The notes: a model not told the origin generated them from the letters alone. A stretch of DNA of 64,000 nucleotides from Ligilactobacillus aviarius subsp. aviarius DSM 20655 (GCF_001436315.1 NZ_AYZA01000024.1:203747-267746), one strand, 5' to 3'; positions 16,448 through 26,414 are shown, numbered from the stretch's first letter. Numbers and translations are program-made.

Positions 16448-17785
16448 TTAAAATGAGAAATCATTTTCTTTTAATTTTCTTTGAGTGAATCCCCATGTAA
16501 TTAATTCGGCAATCAAGGTAATTCCTTCAATTATTGCCAAGCTAAGCCATACGCCGTTAATCCCATATATTTTGGCTGAAAGAGGAACGAGGATCAACGG
16601 GAAAATATATCCTCGCAGAATAACCATTGCAATCGAGATATACGAATTGCTGATAGCTGAGAAGAAAATGTTAAAGACAACGTTTAAACTTGAAAACAAA
16701 AGACTGATTAATAACAACTTCATTCCCGAATTTGCAAGGTTGATGACTTTGAGATTCGATGCGGCATTGAAGAAATCAATAATTAGGTGACTGTTAAAAC
16801 ATACAAATGCCAAGCAGACAATTCCAAGCAGTTCAGCAATTATCAATCCAAAGTGCAATCCGTGTTTAATCGTTTTGAAATTCCGATGCGCATATTCTTG
16901 ACTGACGATTGGTTGGATTCCCTGAGCAACTCCCGTAAATAAAGCTAATGCAACTAGGAGAACATTGGCCGCGATGCCGTAAGCGGCAACGGCATTATTA
17001 CCACTGACTTTAAGAAATACCCAGTTATAAATAAAGATTCCAAACCCAGTACTCATTTCTGTTAAAAATGATGGCAACCCAATTGAAAAGGTTTGGCGAA
17101 GATCACTTAAAATGAAGGGATGACTTACGAGTTTCAAGTGATTTTCCTTTTTTCTAAAATGGGTCAGGATGATTAAAATACTGATGATCGGAGAAAAACT
17201 CGTTGCTAATCCGGCACCAACCATTCCCATGTCTAGTCGTAAAATGAAAAGCCAATCAAGGAAAATGTTGGCAAGACTTGAAATCGTCATTGCAAACATC
17301 GCGGTTTTGGTTCCATGATCATTGCGAATAAATCCGAGTAAAAGATTATTAAAGATAAATCCAGGACCAAACAGGAGGACGGTTTGAACGTACTGGAAGG
17401 TCATTTTAAAAGTGGTTTGATCGGCTCCGAGTAAATGTGAAATTTGCGAGGCCCATGAAATTCCGAGTAAAGTAAAGACAAGTCCGATAATCAATCCCAT
17501 GATCACCGTTTGCGTGTATGTTTTCGTTGAACGTTTGCGGTCTTGAATTTGATAAATTGTAAACAATGTTCCACCGCCCATTCCGAGAAGAAAACCAAGC
17601 CCATCCATTACGTTAAACAGCGGCATTGAAAGATTCATTACGGCAACGCCTAAAACGCCCATTTTTTGAGCAACAAAAAAGCTATCAGCAAGTACATAAA
17701 TGGAAGCACCAACGGTACTTAAAATGCTGCGAAAAACATATTGCGATAACTGATGGTTAAGGGATGTGTTAGAATTTTCTGACAT
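16448..17785 (-). CDS. MATE family multidrug efflux transporter
   Basis: 445 residues with 12 predicted transmembrane helices in the two six-helix repeats of MATE exporters, which couple Na+ or H+ entry to export of cationic drugs. NLSMPLFNVMDGLGFLLGMGGGTLFTI in the first repeat is typical of the bacterial MepA-like (DinF/NorM superfamily) group. The start ATG is preceded by AAAGGA. The gene stands alone on the minus strand between two plus-strand units. Substrate unknown. Confidence 0.88.
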   Translation of the reverse strand: MSENSNTSLNHQLSQYVFRSILSTVGASIYVLADSFFVAQKMGVLGVAVMNLSMPLFNVMDGLGFLLGMGGGTLFTIYQIQDRKRSTKTYTQTVIMGLIIGLVFTLLGISWASQISHLLGADQTTFKMTFQYVQTVLLFGPGFIFNNLLLGFIRNDHGTKTAMFAMTISSLANIFLDWLFILRLDMGMVGAGLATSFSPIISILIILTHFRKKENHLKLVSHPFILSDLRQTFSIGLPSFLTEMSTGFGIFIYNWVFLKVSGNNAVAAYGIAANVLLVALALFTGVAQGIQPIVSQEYAHRNFKTIKHGLHFGLIIAELLGIVCLAFVCFNSHLIIDFFNAASNLKVINLANSGMKLLLISLLFSSLNVVFNIFFSAISNSYISIAMVILRGYIFPLILVPLSAKIYGINGVWLSLAIIEGITLIAELITWGFTQRKLKENDFSF

Positions 17786-17890
17786 TGAACTGATCCTTTC
17801 TAAATGATTCTTAGTTTCAGTTTATCATAGAGCTTAATGAAAGATAATTAATATCTAAAGCGCTAAAATAAAAATGAAGGAGGGATTGCG

Positions 17891-18313
17891 ATGCGTTCAA
17901 TGAAAGTTGTTTCGACGAAAAGCGATGACGGTTATGAAGTTACTAATGATACAGGCGAACTGGTCTTTAAGTGTGATGAGCCAGCACGGGTAGGTGGAAG
18001 TGGTAAATATCCGCGTCCAACTGATTACTTTTTTGGCGCTCTTGGTTCATGCTTAAATATTACAGCACGTTCATTGGCCAAACAAAAAGGAATCAAGATT
18101 AATAAGTTAGTAGTAACGGTTACAGGAAATGTTGAGACCCATGGGATTGTTGACCCCCGAATCAAAGATCGAATTTCAGACATTCAAATTAAGTTTGAAA
18201 TGGAATCTGATTTGCCGCGAACAGAGGAAGAACGGTTTTTCCAAGAATGTGTAACGGCATGCCCGGTTCACGCAACGGTTGAAGATCAAACCAAGGTTAC
18301 GTGGAGTTACTAA
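17891..18313 (+). CDS. OsmC family peroxiredoxin-like protein
   Basis: 140-residue OsmC/Ohr-fold protein. The two redox cysteines are Cys54 in GALGSCLNITAR and Cys124 in VTACPVHATV; a third, Cys120, is close by. Family members reduce organic hydroperoxides with dithiol cofactors, usually as dimers. The start ATG is five bases after GAAGGAGGG. A weak cre-like AAAGCGCT lies about 35 bp upstream. It is a single-gene unit; the substrate subclass (OsmC versus YhfA-like) is not resolved here. Confidence 0.88.
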   Translation: MRSMKVVSTKSDDGYEVTNDTGELVFKCDEPARVGGSGKYPRPTDYFFGALGSCLNITARSLAKQKGIKINKLVVTVTGNVETHGIVDPRIKDRISDIQIKFEMESDLPRTEEERFFQECVTACPVHATVEDQTKVTWSY

Positions 18314-18322
18314 GCAAAATTT

Positions 18323-18351
18323 TTGAATAACTTTTAAAATCTTACTATGAT
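18323..18351 (+). promoter_or_regulatory. Promoter of candidate small RNA
   Basis: TTGAAT (18323-18328), exactly 17 nt, TATGAT (18346-18351). No open reading frame with a ribosome binding site follows before the terminator at 18433. Confidence 0.65.
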
Positions 18352-18357
18352 ACAGAT

Positions 18358-18433
18358 AGTGGTTAATTAATAAGGTCCTTATCCTTTAAGCAACAAGAAA
18401 CGTGAAGTTTTGTGAAGAGGATAAGGATTTTTT
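18358..18433 (+). ncRNA. Candidate small RNA ending in an intrinsic terminator
   Basis: From the expected start point a transcript of about 75 nt would end at a 10-bp perfect stem TCCTTATCCT (18376-18385) / AGGATAAGGA (18418-18427) followed by six T. The 32-nt loop can itself fold weakly (ACAAG with TTTGT). It could instead be an elaborate terminator for osmC, but a promoter placed between osmC and the hairpin argues for an independent RNA. I do not recognise an RNA family. Confidence 0.5.
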
Positions 18434-18440
18434 CAATAAG

Positions 18441-18470
18441 AAAAAGCTGCGATCAAAGTCGCAGCTTTCA
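18441..18470 (-). terminator. Terminator of 75-residue minus-strand gene
   Basis: AAAGCTGCGA / TCGCAGCTTT stem (18443-18468) with six-base loop; on the minus strand it is followed by TTTTT. Confidence 0.8.
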
Positions 18471-18484
18471 AATACCTTTAACGG

Positions 18485-18712
18485 CTAATTATTTTCCTTT
18501 TTTAAAACTTTATCGCGGAGTTTTTTGCCTTCCTTAGTTAAAATAACGGATGCAGCAAGAAAGTTTGCATTTGGAATTTCCTTAACTAATCCTTTCGTTA
18601 CTAATGAGAAATAATTCTTTCCATCAGCCATGAAGACTTCATCTTCAATTTTGCTTTTGGCAACCTCCATAAAAATTTCTTGTTCTTGGGGTGTGAGTTC
18701 GTCAAATTCCAT
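18485..18712 (-). CDS. Hypothetical 75-residue protein
   Basis: Small soluble charged protein (MEFDELTPQEQEIFMEVAKS...), mostly helical, ending VILTKEGKKLRDKVLKKENN. The C-terminal half (FSLVTKGLVKEIPNANFLAASVILTKEGKKL) looks like a winged-helix fragment of the kind found in small regulators, but no DNA-contact motif can be asserted. It has a strong ribosome binding site GGAGAGGAG and its own terminator, so it is probably a genuine monocistronic gene. Function unknown. Confidence 0.72.
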   Translation of the reverse strand: MEFDELTPQEQEIFMEVAKSKIEDEVFMADGKNYFSLVTKGLVKEIPNANFLAASVILTKEGKKLRDKVLKKENN

Positions 18713-18732
18713 AACAAATACTCCTCTCCATA

Positions 18733-18891
18733 TACCAAATTTTTTTAAGGATTTCCCTCAACTTTCATGATAGCATTTTCAAGTTAATTTACCAATTAGG
18801 AACCATTTAAATCAAAAAAATTTTACCAAAAAGCTGATAATCTCAATGTTTATTTGTACTTTAATTGGTACCTACCAAAAATTAAATTGGT
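18733..18891. promoter_or_regulatory. Cluster of TACCAA/TTGGTA operator-like sites
   Basis: TACCAA occurs at 18733-18738, 18790-18795 and 18834-18839. A perfect palindrome TTGGTA-CC-TACCAA lies at 18865-18878, 15 bp before the -35 of the ribose operon, and a further TTGGTTA starts at 18887. The rest of the 265-bp gap is AT-rich with no reading frame. Such spacing suggests a binding region for an activator or repressor of the ribose operon. Confidence 0.45.
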
Positions 18892-18893
18892 TA

Positions 18894-18947
18894 TTGAAAT
18901 CGGTTACGGAATCAGGTATATTATAACTACAGGGTAAAGCGCTTCAC
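18894..18947 (+). promoter_or_regulatory. Ribose operon promoter with cre site
   Basis: TTGAAA (18894-18899), 17-nt spacer, TATATT (18917-18922). Directly downstream GGTAAAGCGCTTCAC (18933-18947) is a good CcpA cre sequence, in a position where bound CcpA would block transcription while a preferred sugar is present. Confidence 0.7.
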
Positions 18948-18977
18948 TCTGAGTCAATTAAATTGGAGTGATATTTT

Positions 18978-19883
18978 ATGAATAAAGTAACCGTTATTGG
19001 AAGCATCAATCTTGACCGGACAATTCGGGTTGCAAGGATGGCAAAGCCAGGGGAAACCTTGCATACGAAAGAAATTTTTACAGCCGGTGGCGGAAAAGGT
19101 GCCAACCAGGCGATTGCTGCGCAACGCTTGGGGGCTGACACTTCCTTCATTGGTGCTATGGGAGAAGACCGGGAAGTAAGTCAAACAATGCTGGAGCTTT
19201 TACATGAAGATGGAATCAACTGCCAGGGGATCGCAACGTTATCCAATCATAAAACAGGTCAAGCATTCGTGATCGTTGACGATGATAGTGAAAACTTAAT
19301 CTACGTTCATGGTGGCGCCAATATGGCATTTAAACCGGAACACGTTGATCAGAATCGCGACTTGATCACTCAAAGCGACTTCGTAGTTGCTCAATTCGAA
19401 ACTCCAATCGATTGTACAACGGAAGCATTTAAAATCGCGCGTCAAAACGGCGTTGTAACGATTTTAAATCCCGCACCGGCAATTGATCAAATTCCAGAAG
19501 AATTACTTAAAGTAACCGATATGATCGTTCCAAATGAAACGGAAACCGAAGTGATTACCGGAATTAAAATTACGGATCAAGCTTCAATGATCAACGCAGC
19601 TGAAAAATTCCATGCTTTAGGAATTAAAGCCGTTTTGATCACGCTTGGAAGTCAAGGAACTTTTTATAGTTATGCCGGAAAGACCGCAATCATTCCAGCG
19701 TTAAAGGTCAACGCAGTTGATACGACGGCTGCCGGCGATACCTTTATTGGAGCATTAAGCAGCGTTTTGAATAAAGATTTCAGTAATTTAGAAGATGCAA
19801 TCAAATTCAGTAATAAAGCATCATCAATTACGGTTCAACGCTTCGGTGCGCAGCCTTCAATTCCATATTTAAAGGAAATGTAG
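18978..19883 (+). CDS. rbsK: Ribokinase
   Basis: 301-residue PfkB-family kinase that phosphorylates D-ribose to ribose-5-phosphate with [11 protein letters not shown] at the N-terminus, the sugar-binding [19 protein letters not shown] and the catalytic/anion-hole [14 protein letters not shown] (base Asp) are all present. It is first in a five-gene run rbsK-rbsD-rbsU-rpe-xfp with short gaps and no internal terminators. The start follows TTGGAGTG. Confidence 0.95.
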   Translation: MNKVTVIGSINLDRTIRVARMAKPGETLHTKEIFTAGGGKGANQAIAAQRLGADTSFIGAMGEDREVSQTMLELLHEDGINCQGIATLSNHKTGQAFVIVDDDSENLIYVHGGANMAFKPEHVDQNRDLITQSDFVVAQFETPIDCTTEAFKIARQNGVVTILNPAPAIDQIPEELLKVTDMIVPNETETEVITGIKITDQASMINAAEKFHALGIKAVLITLGSQGTFYSYAGKTAIIPALKVNAVDTTAAGDTFIGALSSVLNKDFSNLEDAIKFSNKASSITVQRFGAQPSIPYLKEM

Positions 19884-19912
19884 ATCAAGATCATTTTGGG
19901 GAGGAATCAATC

Positions 19913-20308
19913 ATGAAAAAAACAAAGGTCATTAATTCAGATATGTCACGGGTAATTGCTCAAATGGGACACTTTGACAAGTTAGCAATCGGTGATGCTG
20001 GGATGCCGGTTCCAGCTGGAACTGAAAAAATTGATTTGGCAGTTACACAAGGAATTCCAAGTTTTATGGATGTTTTAAATAACGTTTTGGAAGAACTTGA
20101 AGTTCAGCGGATCTTTCTTGCAGAAGAAATCAAAACACAAAATCCGGCAATGCTGGAAAATATTAAGAAACGGCTGCCAGATATACCGATCGTTTTCATT
20201 CCGCACGATGAAATGAAGAAGGACTTAAGTGATTGTAAAGCGTTTATTCGGACCGATGAAATGACACCGTACTCAAATATTATGCTTGAAAGCGGCGTTG
20301 TTTTCTAA
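19913..20308 (+). CDS. rbsD: D-ribose pyranase
   Basis: 131 residues, full family length. It interconverts beta-ribopyranose and beta-ribofuranose, giving ribokinase its furanose substrate. The conserved catalytic His20 is in [20 protein letters not shown], and the C-terminal [20 protein letters not shown] is the family signature. It starts 29 bp after rbsK, behind GGGGAGGA. Confidence 0.95.
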   Translation: MKKTKVINSDMSRVIAQMGHFDKLAIGDAGMPVPAGTEKIDLAVTQGIPSFMDVLNNVLEELEVQRIFLAEEIKTQNPAMLENIKKRLPDIPIVFIPHDEMKKDLSDCKAFIRTDEMTPYSNIMLESGVVF

Positions 20309-20326
20309 AAAGAAGGGGTAGTTTAT

Positions 20327-21214
20327 ATGAATATGGTTGCGATTTTAATTGGCCTCGGACCGTTGATCGGTTGGGGAATTTATCCAACGATTGCATCGAA
20401 ATTTGGCGGGAAACCCGTTAACCAAATTTTAGGATCAACTCTGGGGACGTTGATTTTTGCGATTGTTTACAACCAAATCGAACATTTAGGATTTCCGCAC
20501 GGAATGGATTTATTACTGGCGATTCTTTCGGGAGTCGGTTGGGCATGTGCGCAGATTGTAACATTTTATTCATTTACATTAATTGGATCGTCACGGGCAA
20601 TGCCGGTTACGACCGCTTTCCAATTGTTAGGAGCCTCATTATGGGGCGTCGTTGCGTTGGGTGATTGGCCAACTGGAATGGATAAGGTTGTAGGATTTAT
20701 TGCCTTAGCCTTGATCATTCTCGGCGCATGGATGACGGTTTGGTCAGAAAAGAAAACGACAGAAGGTCAAGGAGCATTGAAGAAGGCAGTCCTTGTTTTA
20801 TTGTTTGGTGAAATCGGATACTGGGCATATTCAGCGGCCCCACAAGCAGCCCATATTAACGGGATGCATGCCTTCTTGCCGCAAGCAATCGGAATGGTAA
20901 TTGTTGGAATTGTTTATGGTGTAATTGCGACGATTAAAAACAAAGAACAATCACCGTTTACAGAAAAGGTAACTTACAAACAAATCATTTCTGGTTTCTT
21001 CTTTGCATTTGCAGCTTTGACTTACTTGATTTCTGCTCAACCAAATATGAATGGCTTGGCAACCGGATTTATCTTGTCACAAACATCAGTGGTCCTAGCA
21101 ACGTTAACGGGAATCTGGTTCTTAGGTCAGAAGAAAACGCATAAGGAAATGCTGGTTACGATCTTAGGTTTGGTAATTATTATCGGAGCCGCAGCAATTA
21201 CGGTAATTGTTTAA
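20327..21214 (+). CDS. rbsU: Ribose uptake protein RbsU (GRP family)
   Basis: 295 residues with about ten transmembrane helices of the glucose/ribose porter (GRP) family, related to EamA/DMT carriers. The opening ILIGLGPLIGWGIYPTIASKFGGKP is typical. In lactobacilli this protein serves as the ribose permease beside rbsK and rbsD in place of the RbsABC transporter. AGAAGGGG precedes the ATG. Confidence 0.9.
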   Translation: MNMVAILIGLGPLIGWGIYPTIASKFGGKPVNQILGSTLGTLIFAIVYNQIEHLGFPHGMDLLLAILSGVGWACAQIVTFYSFTLIGSSRAMPVTTAFQLLGASLWGVVALGDWPTGMDKVVGFIALALIILGAWMTVWSEKKTTEGQGALKKAVLVLLFGEIGYWAYSAAPQAAHINGMHAFLPQAIGMVIVGIVYGVIATIKNKEQSPFTEKVTYKQIISGFFFAFAALTYLISAQPNMNGLATGFILSQTSVVLATLTGIWFLGQKKTHKEMLVTILGLVIIIGAAAITVIV

Positions 21215-21239
21215 GACGATTTGACAGGGGTGAAATAAA

Positions 21240-21884
21240 ATGAAAATTGCACCTTCAATTTTAAGTGCAGATATTTCCAACTTAGGAAGAGATGTGAAGC
21301 GTGTTGAGCAAGCTGGCGCAGATTACCTGCATATTGATGTGATGGATGGCAATTTTGTTCCGAATCTTTCCTTTGGAGCAAATGTTGTCCAGCGGTTACG
21401 CGGACAGTCAGATTTGACGTTTGATGTTCACTTAATGGTTGAACATCCTGAGAAATGGATCAGTGAATTTGCCGCTGCCGGAGCGGATATCATCGGCGTT
21501 CATTACGAAGCTACGCCGCACATCCATCGCGCATTAAGGATGATTCATGAAGCAGGGAAAAAGGCTGAACTGGTAATTTGTCCGGGAACATCGGTTGCGA
21601 TGATCACTGATTTGCTTTCAGATGTTGATCAGGTTTTAGTGATGACCGTTGACCCAGGATTTGGCGGTCAACATTTTCTGCCGTCCATGACGCATAAAAT
21701 CAAACAGCTTGCAGAAATTAAAGCTCAAGAAGGATTCGCCTTTGAAATTGAAGTCGATGGCGGAATCAATGATCAGACAATCGCGCAATGCAAACAAGCA
21801 GGAGCGACGATTGCCGTTGCAGGATCGTTTGTTTATAATCATGAAACACCTGCAATTCAAATTCAAAAATTAAAAGCAGTTTAG
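21240..21884 (+). CDS. rpe: Ribulose-phosphate 3-epimerase
   Basis: 214-residue TIM-barrel enzyme that interconverts ribulose-5-phosphate and xylulose-5-phosphate. Metal/catalytic motifs: IAPSILSAD, LHIDVMDGNFVPN, FDVHLMVEHP, MTVDPGFGGQ and IEVDGGI. Its place inside the ribose operon, directly before phosphoketolase, makes it the step that feeds xylulose-5-phosphate to Xfp. The housekeeping rpe of Firmicutes is usually beside rsgA, so this may be a second, operon-dedicated copy. Ribose-5-phosphate isomerase is not in the window. Confidence 0.95.
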   Translation: MKIAPSILSADISNLGRDVKRVEQAGADYLHIDVMDGNFVPNLSFGANVVQRLRGQSDLTFDVHLMVEHPEKWISEFAAAGADIIGVHYEATPHIHRALRMIHEAGKKAELVICPGTSVAMITDLLSDVDQVLVMTVDPGFGGQHFLPSMTHKIKQLAEIKAQEGFAFEIEVDGGINDQTIAQCKQAGATIAVAGSFVYNHETPAIQIQKLKAV

Positions 21885-21911
21885 AAATCTTAATTGAAGG
21901 GGAAAAGCAAC

Positions 21912-24302
21912 ATGACAAAAACGAAATATGATACAACCGAATATTTAAAAAGTGTTGATGCTTATTGGAGAGCAGCTACTTATCTTTCAGTCGGCCAATT
22001 ATTCTTAATGGATAATCCATTGTTACGCCGAGAATTAAAGGCAACGGATGTTAAGCCGAAGCCAATCGGTCACTGGGGAACGATTGCGCCGCAAAACTTT
22101 ATTTATGCGCACTTGAACCGGGTAATCCAAAAGTATGATTTGAACATGTTTTATATTGAAGGTTCCGGTCACGGTGGCCAAGTCATGGTTTCAAATTCAT
22201 ATTTGGATGGTAGCTACTCAGAAATTTATCCACGGATCACGCAGGATGAACAAGGAATGCAGCGGCTGTTCAAGCAATTTTCATTTCCAGGCGGAGTAGC
22301 TTCGCATGCCGCTCCAGAAACTCCCGGGTCAATTCATGAAGGCGGCGAATTAGGATATTCGATCTCGCATGGAACCGGAGCAATTTTGGATAATCCAGAT
22401 GTGATTGCGGCCGTTGAAATTGGTGATGGAGAAGCCGAAACCGGTCCGTTGGCAGCTTCATGGTTTTCAGATAAATTTATTAATCCAATCCATGATGGTG
22501 CGGTATTGCCGATCCTGCAAATCAACGGGTTCAAGATTTCAAACCCAACGGTCTTATCGCGGATGAGCGATGAAGATTTGACGAAATACTTTGAAGGCAT
22601 GGGTTGGGAACCGCAGATTGTCAATGTGCATGGCAAAAAAACGATGGAAGCCCACCAAATCATGGCCGCTGCGATGGATGACTGTATCGAAAAGATCAAA
22701 GCCATCCAAAAGAATGCGCGTGAAAATGATGATGATTCATTGCCAATCTGGCCAATGATCATTTTGCGGGCACCAAAGGGTTGGACAGGTCCGAAGAAGG
22801 ATCTTGACGGTAATCCGATTGAAAATTCATTCCGGGCTCACCAAGTTCCAATTCCAGTCAGTCAAGATCAAATGGAACATAAAGATTTATTGATCAACTG
22901 GATGGAATCATACAAACCGGAAGAATTGTTTGACGAAGATGGCTATCCAACCGAAATCGTGCGGCAAAATATCCCTGACGAACAACACCGGATGTCAACG
23001 AACCCAATCACAAATGGTGGCATTCACCCGAAGACCTTGAATCTGCCAGATTACCGTGATTTTGCCCTAGACGTTGAAAAACAAGGGCGTGGTCAATTTA
23101 AGGCCGAAGACATGTTTACGTGGGGCAAATATTTAGCTGAAGTTGAGAAGCTGAATCCAACTAACTTCCGGTCATTTGGACCGGACGAAACGAAGTCAAA
23201 TAAGTTATTCCAAATGTTAGATGATGGTAAGCGGCAGTGGATGGAAGAAATTCACGAACCAAATGATGAAAATATGGCGCATGCAGGTCGGAACATTGAT
23301 TCTCAGCTTTCAGAACATCAATGTGAAGGTTGGCTTGAAGGTTATGTTTTGACTGGCCGGCACGGAATGTTTGCATCATATGAAGCTTTCACACGGGTCA
23401 TTGATTCAATGTTGACCCAACACTTTAAGTGGATCCGGAAAGCCGACGAACTTGACTGGCACCATGATTATCCGTCATTGAATATTGTGAATGCTTCAAA
23501 TTCATTCCAACAAGATCACAATGGTTATACGCACCAAGATCCGGGAATGTTGACGCATATGGCCGAAAAGAAAGGCAAGTACGTTCGTGAATACACCCCA
23601 TGTGATACGAACACATTACTTGCCGTTGGCGACAAAGCATTCACCGAACGGAATGTCATTAATTTGATGGTCACTTCAAAGCATCCACGGTTCCAATGGT
23701 TCACGGTCGATGAAGCCCGTGAATTAGTCACGAACGGGTTGAAGTATGTTGACTGGGCATCAACGGATCAAAATGCCGAACCGGATGTGGTAATTGCCAG
23801 TGCTGGGACCGAACCGACAACGGAAGCCATGGCGGCTGTAAGTATTTTGCATGAAGCATTTCCTGAATTGAAGATTCGGACGATCAACGTGGTCGATATT
23901 TTGCGGTTACGTTCACCGGAAATCGATCCGCGGGGATTATCAGATGAAGAATTTGATGGCTACTTTACAAAAGACAAGCCCGTAATCTTTGCATTCCACG
24001 GCTTTGAAGATTTATTACAAAGCATGTTTTTCAACCGGCATAACCATAATTTACACGCCCATGGATACCGTGAAGAAGGCGACATCACCACCCCGTTCGA
24101 TATGCGGGTCTTGAATCACCTTGACCGGTTCCATTTAGCAAAAGACGCAATTATGCATGTCCCAGGATACAAGAAAAAGGCAGCATTATTTGTTCAGAAG
24201 ATGGATGACATGATCAACAAACATCACCAATACATTCGGGATAACGGCAAAGACATGCCGGAAGTTACGGAATGGCGTTGGAAAGATGTTAACCAAAAAT
24301 AG
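21912..24302 (+). CDS. xfp: Xylulose-5-phosphate phosphoketolase
   Basis: 796-residue thiamine-diphosphate enzyme that splits xylulose-5-phosphate with phosphate into acetyl-phosphate and glyceraldehyde-3-phosphate, the key step of heterolactic pentose use. The ThDP motif [14 protein letters not shown] begins near residue 171; conserved histidines sit in KPIGHWGT and EGSGHGGQ. The start at 21912 is chosen because GAAGGGG sits just before it; a TTG at 21894 has no such site. Last gene of the ribose operon. Being last under a cre-controlled promoter suggests that this copy is pentose-induced; whether another copy exists elsewhere cannot be seen. Confidence 0.97.
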   Translation: MTKTKYDTTEYLKSVDAYWRAATYLSVGQLFLMDNPLLRRELKATDVKPKPIGHWGTIAPQNFIYAHLNRVIQKYDLNMFYIEGSGHGGQVMVSNSYLDGSYSEIYPRITQDEQGMQRLFKQFSFPGGVASHAAPETPGSIHEGGELGYSISHGTGAILDNPDVIAAVEIGDGEAETGPLAASWFSDKFINPIHDGAVLPILQINGFKISNPTVLSRMSDEDLTKYFEGMGWEPQIVNVHGKKTMEAHQIMAAAMDDCIEKIKAIQKNARENDDDSLPIWPMIILRAPKGWTGPKKDLDGNPIENSFRAHQVPIPVSQDQMEHKDLLINWMESYKPEELFDEDGYPTEIVRQNIPDEQHRMSTNPITNGGIHPKTLNLPDYRDFALDVEKQGRGQFKAEDMFTWGKYLAEVEKLNPTNFRSFGPDETKSNKLFQMLDDGKRQWMEEIHEPNDENMAHAGRNIDSQLSEHQCEGWLEGYVLTGRHGMFASYEAFTRVIDSMLTQHFKWIRKADELDWHHDYPSLNIVNASNSFQQDHNGYTHQDPGMLTHMAEKKGKYVREYTPCDTNTLLAVGDKAFTERNVINLMVTSKHPRFQWFTVDEARELVTNGLKYVDWASTDQNAEPDVVIASAGTEPTTEAMAAVSILHEAFPELKIRTINVVDILRLRSPEIDPRGLSDEEFDGYFTKDKPVIFAFHGFEDLLQSMFFNRHNHNLHAHGYREEGDITTPFDMRVLNHLDRFHLAKDAIMHVPGYKKKAALFVQKMDDMINKHHQYIRDNGKDMPEVTEWRWKDVNQK

Positions 24303-24312
24303 ATTTGGTAGT

Positions 24313-24506
24313 AAAAAGAAGGTGCGACAAAACAGTAAAAACGAGCGTGATGGAAGCAGAAAAACGAACGAATCGCGTCAGCATAGATTCGGAGGTTTTC
24401 GAATTAGCTTCGCGTCACCACTCAGCTCGTTTGTTTTGGAACCCGATTATGCGAATATAACAAAGAGGTTGCGACTTGTGTCACAACCTCCTTTTTTGTC
24501 ACAAAT
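24313..24506 (+). repeat. Interspersed repeat copy 1, ends in a terminator
   Basis: About 190 bp, from AAAAAGAAGGTGCGAC to the T run at 24503. It is nearly identical to 49428-49607 in the same orientation, with about a dozen differences counted by eye. It contains ACGAGC...GCTCGT arms, a long conserved middle (GATTCGGAGGTTTTCG to TTCGCGTCACCACTCAG), and a terminal hairpin GAGGTTGCGAC / GTCACAACCTC followed by TTTTTT. It starts 10 bp after the xfp stop. No credible protein is encoded. Confidence 0.88.
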
Positions 24507-24512
24507 TCACTT

Positions 24513-24539
24513 TTGTATCGTCCTATATCTTGATATAAT
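24513..24539 (+). promoter_or_regulatory. Promoter of lepA
   Basis: Extended -10 TGA-TATAAT (24531-24539); TTGTAT at 24513 is a possible -35 with a short 15-nt spacer. Confidence 0.6.
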
Positions 24540-24578
24540 AAAAGTTAGACATTATTGGACGAAAGTGGGGACGCACGA

Positions 24579-26414
24579 ATGGATTTGGAAGAAATGAAAG
24601 AGCGTCAGCGGCATATTCGCAATTTTTCAATTGTTGCGCATATTGACCATGGGAAATCAACGCTTGCCGATCGAATCCTTGAAATGACCGATACGGTTTC
24701 AAAACGTGAAATGCAGGATCAATTGCTTGATACAATGGATCTTGAACGTGAACGGGGAATTACGATTAAGCTGAATGCGGTTGAATTGCATTATAAGGCC
24801 AAGGACGGAGAAACGTATATTTTTCACCTGATCGACACCCCGGGGCACGTTGACTTTTCTTACGAAGTTTCACGATCACTTGCTGCTTGTGAAGGAGCCG
24901 TGTTAGTTGTTGATGCTACGCAGGGAGTTGAAGCTCAAACGTTAGCAAACGTTTACCTGGCACTTGATGATGACCTAGAAATTTTACCGGTCATTAATAA
25001 GATCGATTTGCCATCAGCTCAGCCTGATAAAGTTAAAGAAGAAATTGAAAATGACATTGGGTTAGATGCTTCAGACGCTGATTTGATTTCTGCAAAAACA
25101 GGGCTTGGTGTTGATCAGGTTCTTGAAGACATCGTCAACAAGTTCCCGGCACCAGATGGCGACCTTGAAAAGCCATTGAAGGCGTTGATTTTTGACTCGG
25201 TTTACGATGATTATCGTGGCGTTGTTTTAAGTGTCCGTGTCAAAGAAGGAACCGTTAAGCCGGGAGATAAGATCTTACTGATGAACAGCGGTGCGAAGTA
25301 TGAAGTTACTGAAGTGGGGGTAAACTCCCCGAAACCATTGAAGCGTGACATGTTGATTGCCGGCGATGTTGGTTACATTACTGCTTCGATCAAAGATATT
25401 CAAGATACGCGTGTTGGGGATACGGTTACCAATGCCGATGACCCAACGGATGAACCGCTTGCTGGTTACCGTGAAATGAGTCCGATGGTTTATTCTGGGC
25501 TTTATCCAACCGATAATGCTAAATATAATGATTTGCGCGAAGCACTTGAAAAGTTAAAACTCAATGATGCGGCTCTTGAATTTGAACCTGAAACATCGCA
25601 AGCTCTTGGATTCGGTTTCCGGTGCGGTTTCTTGGGATTGCTTCACATGGATGTCATTCAAGAGCGGCTTGAACGCGAATTTAATCTGGAACTGATTACA
25701 ACGGCGCCATCCGTAACATATGATGTTGAATTGACTGATGGCAGTCACGTGGCAGTTACGAACCCGGCTGAAATGCCTGAAACAACGATGATCAAGCAGA
25801 TCAACGAACCATATGTCCGGGCTGAAATTATGGTTCCAAATGATTATGTCGGAGCCGTAATGGAACTTTGTCAGCGCAAACGCGGACAATTCGTCACCAT
25901 GGAATACCTAGATGACAACCGGGTAAACGTTATTTACCAAATGCCGCTTGCCGAAATCATCTTTGATTTCTTTGATAAATTGAAGTCAAGCACGCGGGGG
26001 TATGCTTCACTTGATTATGAATTAGACGGGACTCAGCCAAGTGAATTAGCAAAAATCGATATCCTGTTGAATGGGGACAAGGTTGATGCCTTGAGTTTCA
26101 TTTCTCACAAGGAATTTGCTGAAAAACGGGCCCGTTCGATCGTTGAGAAGCTGAAGAAGATTATTCCGCGGCAAAACTTCGAAATTCCGATTCAAGCCGC
26201 AATTGGGGCCAAGATTATTGCGCGGACCAATATTAAGGCTTACCGGAAAGATGTCACTGCTCGGATCCATACTGGGGATCCCGACCGGCGGGCAAAATTG
26301 CTTGATAAGCAGAAACGCGGGAAGAAGCGGATGAAGGCTTTAGGAAAGGTTGAAGTGCCGCAACAAGCCTTTATGGCAGTTTTAAAGACGGATGATGAAA
26401 GCGATGCAAAATAA
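24579..26414 (+). CDS. lepA: Elongation factor 4 (LepA)
   Basis: 611-residue ribosome-associated GTPase that acts on stalled or mistranslocated ribosomes. G1 is [10 protein letters not shown]2 lies in [10 protein letters not shown]3 is DTPGHVDF, G4 is NKIDLP and G5 is SAKTGLG. The LepA-specific C-terminal domain is complete ([19 protein letters not shown] then [22 protein letters not shown]). The start is taken at 24579 after GTGGGG because it matches the family N-terminus ([21 protein letters not shown]). Confidence 0.97.
   Translation: MDLEEMKERQRHIRNFSIVAHIDHGKSTLADRILEMTDTVSKREMQDQLLDTMDLERERGITIKLNAVELHYKAKDGETYIFHLIDTPGHVDFSYEVSRSLAACEGAVLVVDATQGVEAQTLANVYLALDDDLEILPVINKIDLPSAQPDKVKEEIENDIGLDASDADLISAKTGLGVDQVLEDIVNKFPAPDGDLEKPLKALIFDSVYDDYRGVVLSVRVKEGTVKPGDKILLMNSGAKYEVTEVGVNSPKPLKRDMLIAGDVGYITASIKDIQDTRVGDTVTNADDPTDEPLAGYREMSPMVYSGLYPTDNAKYNDLREALEKLKLNDAALEFEPETSQALGFGFRCGFLGLLHMDVIQERLEREFNLELITTAPSVTYDVELTDGSHVAVTNPAEMPETTMIKQINEPYVRAEIMVPNDYVGAVMELCQRKRGQFVTMEYLDDNRVNVIYQMPLAEIIFDFFDKLKSSTRGYASLDYELDGTQPSELAKIDILLNGDKVDALSFISHKEFAEKRARSIVEKLKKIIPRQNFEIPIQAAIGAKIIARTNIKAYRKDVTARIHTGDPDRRAKLLDKQKRGKKRMKALGKVEVPQQAFMAVLKTDDESDAK

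Noticed and set aside
17855-17870. Possible cre site upstream of osmC (AAAGCGCT)
   Set aside because: Only half of the palindrome is good and no clear promoter is positioned around it; noted as weak only.
22334-22762. 142-codon minus-strand frame inside xfp
   Set aside because: It lies wholly within the phosphoketolase gene, with no ribosome binding site or promoter. Similar long antisense frames in glycosyltransferase, ppsR-opposite and pepD regions were rejected for the same reason.
24286-24597. Open frame of about 100 codons across the repeat after xfp
   Set aside because: It covers the interspersed repeat and its terminator, has no ribosome binding site and no protein-like composition; the equivalent frame is not kept in the second copy.
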